23,752 bases of DNA from Candidatus Woesearchaeota archaeon (lineage in GTDB: Archaea > Nanobdellota > Nanobdellia > Woesearchaeales > BM511): NCBI GenBank assembly GCA_018221175.1, contig JAAOYE010000038.1, positions 1-23,752 on the forward strand. Reading direction: 5' to 3'. Under the pieces are notes generated by a model. It ran no database searches, was not told where the DNA came from, and saw only the letters and a list, made by a program, of their open reading frames with translations. Of the stretch, positions 20,875-23,752 are shown one piece after another; within the stretch, counting starts at the first letter, position 1; every line of letters begins with the position of its first letter. A program made the position numbers and the translations under genes.

Positions 20875-20913
20875 CTAACACTTTTTTAAAGGGTTAGGTG
20901 TTATTCTTGTCAT
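20875..20913 (-). other. micro-ORF duplicating the NFACT gene start
   Basis: ATG at 20913-20911 overlaps the stop of the dehydratase gene (ATGA) and encodes MTRITPNPLKKC, then TAG. Its first 16 bases match the start of the NFACT gene with one mismatch. TAACAC in it can pair with GTGTTA near 20881-20876. It may be a leader peptide or the relic of the former gene start. Confidence 0.4.
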
Positions 20914-21653
20914 TTTCTTATGTACTCCAATAAGTCTGAAGCAACAAAATGGTCTCCAAAATCTTTTCTTGCTTTCTCGCCAAGCTTTCCATTAATAAAA
21001 GCCGCCTTTTTTGCAGCTTCAAAAAGGCCATATCCTTTTGCTAAAAGTCCAGCTACAAGACCAGCAAGCACGTCGCCTGTCCCTGCAACTGCCATCCTGT
21101 CACACCCTGTTTTATTCTCTATTTTTTTATTTTTTGTTATAATCATGTCAACAGGTCCTTTTTTTATGATAACATTTTCTCCAATATCATTGGATTTTCG
21201 CGTTAAGATATCATACTCTTTTTTGTGAGGCGTAAAAACTGCGTTTCTAACACTTCCCAAATCTACAGTTTTGAGAGCATCAGCATCAATAACAATAGGA
21301 TTATTCACATTCTTTACAATTTCTTTTGCAAACTCCAAACTCTCTTTTTTATCAGATAAACCGTTACCAACCAAAACCACGTCAAAACTTTTTGAGTATT
21401 CCAAAACTTCTCTAACATCTTCTTTAGAAAAATACTCACAATCAATTTTTTTAGTAATAATATCAGGAGAAAGTGCGTTAATTGCCCACCCAACTTTTTT
21501 AGGGCACGCAGTCGCCACATAATCTGCTCCTATGCGAAGCGCTGCCATTGCTGCTAAAAACACAGCACCTGAATAATCCATTGAGCCGCCAACTACAAGA
21601 ACTCTTCCATTTTCTCCTTTATGCCCTCCTATTTTTGGCGGTTTTATATTCAT
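20910..21653 (-). CDS. nnrD: ADP-dependent NAD(P)H-hydrate dehydratase
   Basis: Metabolite-repair enzyme of 247 residues that dehydrates damaged S-NAD(P)HX back to NAD(P)H using ADP. The ribokinase-like fold signatures are intact: GGHKGENGRVLVVGGS (9-24, the nucleotide/substrate loop), AALRIGADYV (37-46), PIVIDADAL (119-127), FTPHKKE (140-146) and the catalytic AVAGTGDVLAG (188-198, Asp194). It is the stand-alone dehydratase form. The epimerase domain (NnrE) that is often fused to it is absent here. The TATA box at 21684-21673 lies about 25 bases before the ATG, so the mRNA is leaderless. The stop codon overlaps an ATG that begins the duplicated start of the NFACT gene, so the two genes form one operon. 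Confidence 0.95.
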   Translation of the reverse strand: MNIKPPKIGGHKGENGRVLVVGGSMDYSGAVFLAAMAALRIGADYVATACPKKVGWAINALSPDIITKKIDCEYFSKEDVREVLEYSKSFDVVLVGNGLSDKKESLEFAKEIVKNVNNPIVIDADALKTVDLGSVRNAVFTPHKKEYDILTRKSNDIGENVIIKKGPVDMIITKNKKIENKTGCDRMAVAGTGDVLAGLVAGLLAKGYGLFEAAKKAAFINGKLGEKARKDFGDHFVASDLLEYIRK

Positions 21654-21672
21654 AACTCTTAGAATAAATGTA

Positions 21673-21684
21673 TTATTTATAAAA
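21673..21684 (-). promoter_or_regulatory. TATA box for nnrD
   Basis: TTTTATAAATAA on the minus strand about 25 bases upstream of ATG 21653, overlapping neither coding region. Confidence 0.55.
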
Positions 21685-21685
21685 T

Positions 21686-22579
21686 TTAGCCTGCAGCAAA
21701 TGTCATGATAATAAACGCAACAGTCATAAGTATCAGTGAATGCTTGAGTCCAGAAGCCATGTCCCCTTCAGAAAGTTTTCCAACAGTAACACCGGCAAAA
21801 AAGCCCTGAATCATCGCAAGCATCAAAAATATTCCAGGAAGACTCACAAGCCAAGCCCGAAGAGATAATAAAAACGCAAATAAACTTGAAAAATTAAAAC
21901 TAACTTCTGCAGAAAGACCGATTGCTATACCTTCAGAAACGTCTCCTTGGGCAATGTTCACGCCGCCCATCTTAGTAAGATAAGGAATAAGCAAATTTTG
22001 AATGACAATCATAATGCCCAAAAACACAAAGAAAATAACATAAGACTGCAAAACCTGCGAATGAATGCTTGCACGTCTCTGATCCTTTATTTTTTTAATC
22101 TCAACCAAAGAGACAGTGATTGACTCCAAGACATCCTCAATGTTTCCGCCTGCAAGCTCTGCCTCTATCACCGTGGAAATGGACCTCGAAATTATTTCAT
22201 TATTAAGTCCTTTAGAAAAGTTTCTAAGCGCCTTGTGCACAGGAACTGCCCACTCAAGCTGGTTTGCCAATTTCTTGATATAAGGTGTTAAAGCGCCGTA
22301 GTCTGTCTCATTGCCAATATGGATTATCGCTTTTGGCGCAGGCATCCCGCTTTTAATTGCACCAACCAAGTTTCTTACAAAATCCAAAAATCTTGATTCA
22401 TATTCTTTTCTTCTCCGGCCTTCCAAAAAGAAGTCTCCCCAGATCTGGCCCCAGGCAATGCTAAGAGATATTATCATAAGTGGGATAAAGACTCTTGTCC
22501 CTCTCAAAAACAGTATGTCCAATACAAAAAAGATTAGCCCAATTGTAATTCCGTACCAATATTTTCGTTTGAATCTCAT
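21686..22579 (-). CDS. TadC/ArlJ-like type II secretion system F-domain protein, second of pair
   Basis: Integral membrane protein of about 297 residues, the platform protein type of archaeal pili and archaellum-like machines (TadC/FlaJ). Two N-terminal hydrophobic segments are followed by one T2SSF helical domain (EYESRFLDFVRNLVGAIKSG, 'GMPAPKAIIHIG', 'AELAGGNIEDVLESI'), then three C-terminal membrane segments ending in FIIMTFAAG. With the upstream tadC-like gene it probably forms the membrane core that works with a secretion ATPase lying outside the window. I chose ATG 22579 (MRFKRKYWYG). An in-frame extension to TTG 22633 is possible but would run through a GC-rich inverted repeat. The same MRFK start is repeated at 22665, after which a micro-ORF stops with TGA overlapping ATG 22579. 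Confidence 0.88.
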   Translation of the reverse strand: MRFKRKYWYGITIGLIFFVLDILFLRGTRVFIPLMIISLSIAWGQIWGDFFLEGRRRKEYESRFLDFVRNLVGAIKSGMPAPKAIIHIGNETDYGALTPYIKKLANQLEWAVPVHKALRNFSKGLNNEIISRSISTVIEAELAGGNIEDVLESITVSLVEIKKIKDQRRASIHSQVLQSYVIFFVFLGIMIVIQNLLIPYLTKMGGVNIAQGDVSEGIAIGLSAEVSFNFSSLFAFLLSLRAWLVSLPGIFLMLAMIQGFFAGVTVGKLSEGDMASGLKHSLILMTVAFIIMTFAAG

Positions 22580-22665
22580 TCTACGTTTTCCGCCGTAGCC
22601 ACGGAGGTTGGACATACACTTCGTGCAGTCCAACTTGACCTACGGTTTTTGTCTTTAAATCTCAT
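22576..22665 (-). other. 29-codon micro-ORF overlapping the second tadC start
   Basis: ATG at 22665-22663 opens MRFKDKNRRS..., matching the MRFK start of the real gene, and ends in TGA at 22578-22576 overlapping ATG 22579 (ATGA). It lies six bases after the stop of the first tadC-like gene. It could couple translation of the two genes, or be the old gene start separated by an insertion. Confidence 0.4.
22593..22645. repeat. GC-rich nested inverted repeat inside the tadC start duplication
   Basis: Plus-strand CCGTAG (22593-22598) pairs with CTACGG (22640-22645), and TTGGAC (22608-22613) with GTCCAA (22628-22633). CAC/GTG (22617-22619/22623-22625) forms the tip. The whole is flanked by TTTGAATCTCATT (22568-22580) and TTTAAATCTCATT (22654-22666). 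The base composition is clearly richer in G+C than the surroundings. It resembles a small palindromic insertion with a 13-bp target duplication or a structured RNA. Confidence 0.7.
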
Positions 22666-22671
22666 TTTTTT

Positions 22672-23752
22672 TCATATCTCTGGCTGATTAAATTCTAAAA
22701 ACACAATAAAAGCAACGTTTAAGGCAGGTATAATAAGGTATGTCCCAAACGCAATCACAGTTTCAACATCATACCCTCCTATTTTCCCCCCTAACATACT
22801 TATAAGGGAAAGCGCGCTTACAAAAAACAAGGGTGCTGCAATCAAGACGCCGGTGTAAATATCTGAATATGTAGAGATGCTTTCAACATACTTCTGCCTC
22901 TCAAGCCTGTATGTCAGCATGGACTCTTTTGACTTTTGGATTAGATAATGCTTCAAATCACCTCCAGATTCAATAGTTGAGACAAGACCATCAAAAAACT
23001 CTTTTAGTGCAGGGGCAGGAGTTGTTGCTGAAATAGACTTTATTGCAGTTAAAAGGTCATAGCCAAAAACATCAATAAAATTAGAAATTTTCTCAATTTC
23101 AAGCGATACATCTCCATAGTCTTTTGACTGCGTCAACAGCCTAAACATTGTCGCAGGAGGAACGCCGCTTGCAACAAGCGAAGACATATGATCTATTGCA
23201 AAAGGAAGATTTGTATTCATTGAACGCATACGCTCTTTAATCTTAACATGAGGATAATAAATCAAAAAGCCAGCAACAAGAACAGCACCAACTATTGCCA
23301 TAAAAAAAGCCTTGGAAACAATAAGATAAATAGGATTATTTTGTGCTATGGAAAAAAGTGTTGATGCAATACCAAATACTATCGCAAAAAGAAGCGACAA
23401 AAACACCATTATATTTACATAAGTGTTTGACAAAACCTTGATATTTGCAAAACGAAGAGTAACATAAAACCTTTTGAAAAACTCCTGGAAATTATCAATT
23501 AAAAAAATTGAAAGGCGCCTCACAGAAAGATTAGCAACTGTTCCCATCATACTTGGATTATAAATTTTGATGTGGCGATGCTTTAAAAGCTCTTTTAGCT
23601 GCGTTGCCTGCTTTACCAAAAGATTGGGATGGGCTTTTGCATCTTCTTCAAAATCTGCAGGTATTTGATTGTGAAAATCCAAAAGAGAGTATTCAATGTG
23701 TGTATCAGGACCGATATACTCTTCTTTTTCCCTTATCCTTCTAATAAAATCC
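22672..23752 (-). CDS. TadC/ArlJ-like type II secretion system F-domain protein, first of pair, 5' end cut by window
   Basis: The frame stays open to the right edge of the window, so the start lies outside. Upstream of the TTG at 23682 the frame continues as 'REKEEYIGPDTHIEYSLL', and no RBS is seen before that TTG. About 359 residues are visible. An N-terminal soluble part is followed by two membrane segments (about 'NIMVFLSLLFAIVFGIAST' and 'AFFMAIVGAVLVAGFLIYY'). Next comes a T2SSF domain with LPFAIDHMSSLVASGVPPAT and the Gly-rich STIESGGDLKHYL, then two to three C-terminal membrane segments ending FIVFLEFNQPEI. It pairs with the next gene as the two-protein platform typical of archaeal pilus/secretion loci. 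The stop lies six bases before the duplicated ATG. Confidence 0.92.
   Translation of the reverse strand, partial: DFIRRIREKEEYIGPDTHIEYSLLDFHNQIPADFEEDAKAHPNLLVKQATQLKELLKHRHIKIYNPSMMGTVANLSVRRLSIFLIDNFQEFFKRFYVTLRFANIKVLSNTYVNIMVFLSLLFAIVFGIASTLFSIAQNNPIYLIVSKAFFMAIVGAVLVAGFLIYYPHVKIKERMRSMNTNLPFAIDHMSSLVASGVPPATMFRLLTQSKDYGDVSLEIEKISNFIDVFGYDLLTAIKSISATTPAPALKEFFDGLVSTIESGGDLKHYLIQKSKESMLTYRLERQKYVESISTYSDIYTGVLIAAPLFFVSALSLISMLGGKIGGYDVETVIAFGTYLIIPALNVAFIVFLEFNQPEI

Noticed and set aside
22580..22633. N-terminal extension of the second tadC gene from TTG 22633, with a CxxC motif
   Set aside because: It would be translated from the GC-rich inverted repeat, lacks an RBS, and the duplicated MRFK start better explains the normal N-terminus at 22579.
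22568..22666. Archaeal mRNA intron with bulge-helix-bulge at the tadC start duplication
   Set aside because: The stems CCGTAG/CTACGG and TTGGAC/GTCCAA do not leave two three-base bulges separated by a four-pair helix, so the splicing endonuclease motif is not met. Other excision or bypass mechanisms remain possible.

Overview
The window is an AT-rich piece of an archaeal chromosome, most likely from a DPANN lineage of the Woesearchaeota/Pacearchaeota type. The evidence is: TATA boxes of the form TTTATAAA about 25 bases before many start codons, giving leaderless or nearly leaderless mRNAs; an archaeal/eukaryotic DRG-type GTPase; twin PRC-barrel genes; archaeal TadC/ArlJ-type membrane proteins; and a tRNA gene interrupted by bulge-helix-bulge introns. 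The lineage is inferred from gene style, not from a marker phylogeny. Both edge genes are cut by the window.

Layout, left to right. 1-456: tail of an unknown gene. 457-699: AT-rich gap with alternative hairpins and a structured leader before dUTPase. 700-3962 (+): dUTPase, a radical SAM activase-like protein, a Kef/CPA2 antiporter with a TrkA-N domain, and a CRS1-YhbY RNA-binding protein. 4033-8453 (+): an unusual trio of an unrecognised 539-aa protein, an endonuclease IV/xylose-isomerase-like TIM barrel with a very large insertion, and a nucleotidyltransferase apparently fused to a HEPN-like domain. 8457-9765 (-): a 56-aa tail-anchored microprotein and a DRG GTPase. 9866-13557 (+): a CorA transporter overlapping a Cys-rich surface protein with four near-identical repeats, then a stomatin-like protein and a YkgJ-type cysteine-cluster protein. 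13558-14262 (-): an Asp/Glu racemase. 14359-17925 (+): Rad50 without Mre11, an AAA+ ATPase with a C-terminal winged helix, and a small unknown protein. 17909-19440 (-): two PRC-barrel genes and a DedA/VTT membrane protein. 19522-19725 (+): a tRNA-Pro gene with three introns. 19732-23752 (-): a small membrane protein, a truncated NFACT (Rqc2-like) protein, NAD(P)HX dehydratase and two TadC-like proteins.

The most striking observations are these. (1) The tRNA gene is 204 bp for a mature RNA of about 74 nt. It folds only if three introns of 42, 46 and 42 nt are removed from the D-loop, anticodon loop and T-loop, each with a recognisable bulge-helix-bulge. (2) Two genes, the NFACT gene and the second tadC gene, each carry a duplicated start-codon region 84-86 bp upstream of the start that opens the real protein. 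The intervening DNA encodes a micro-ORF, and in the tadC case it is a GC-rich nested inverted repeat. (3) The 4033-8453 trio is a candidate undescribed nucleic-acid-related system.

Most of the remaining genes are ordinary housekeeping functions: nucleotide hygiene, repair, ion transport, translation and ribosome-associated functions, and metabolite repair.
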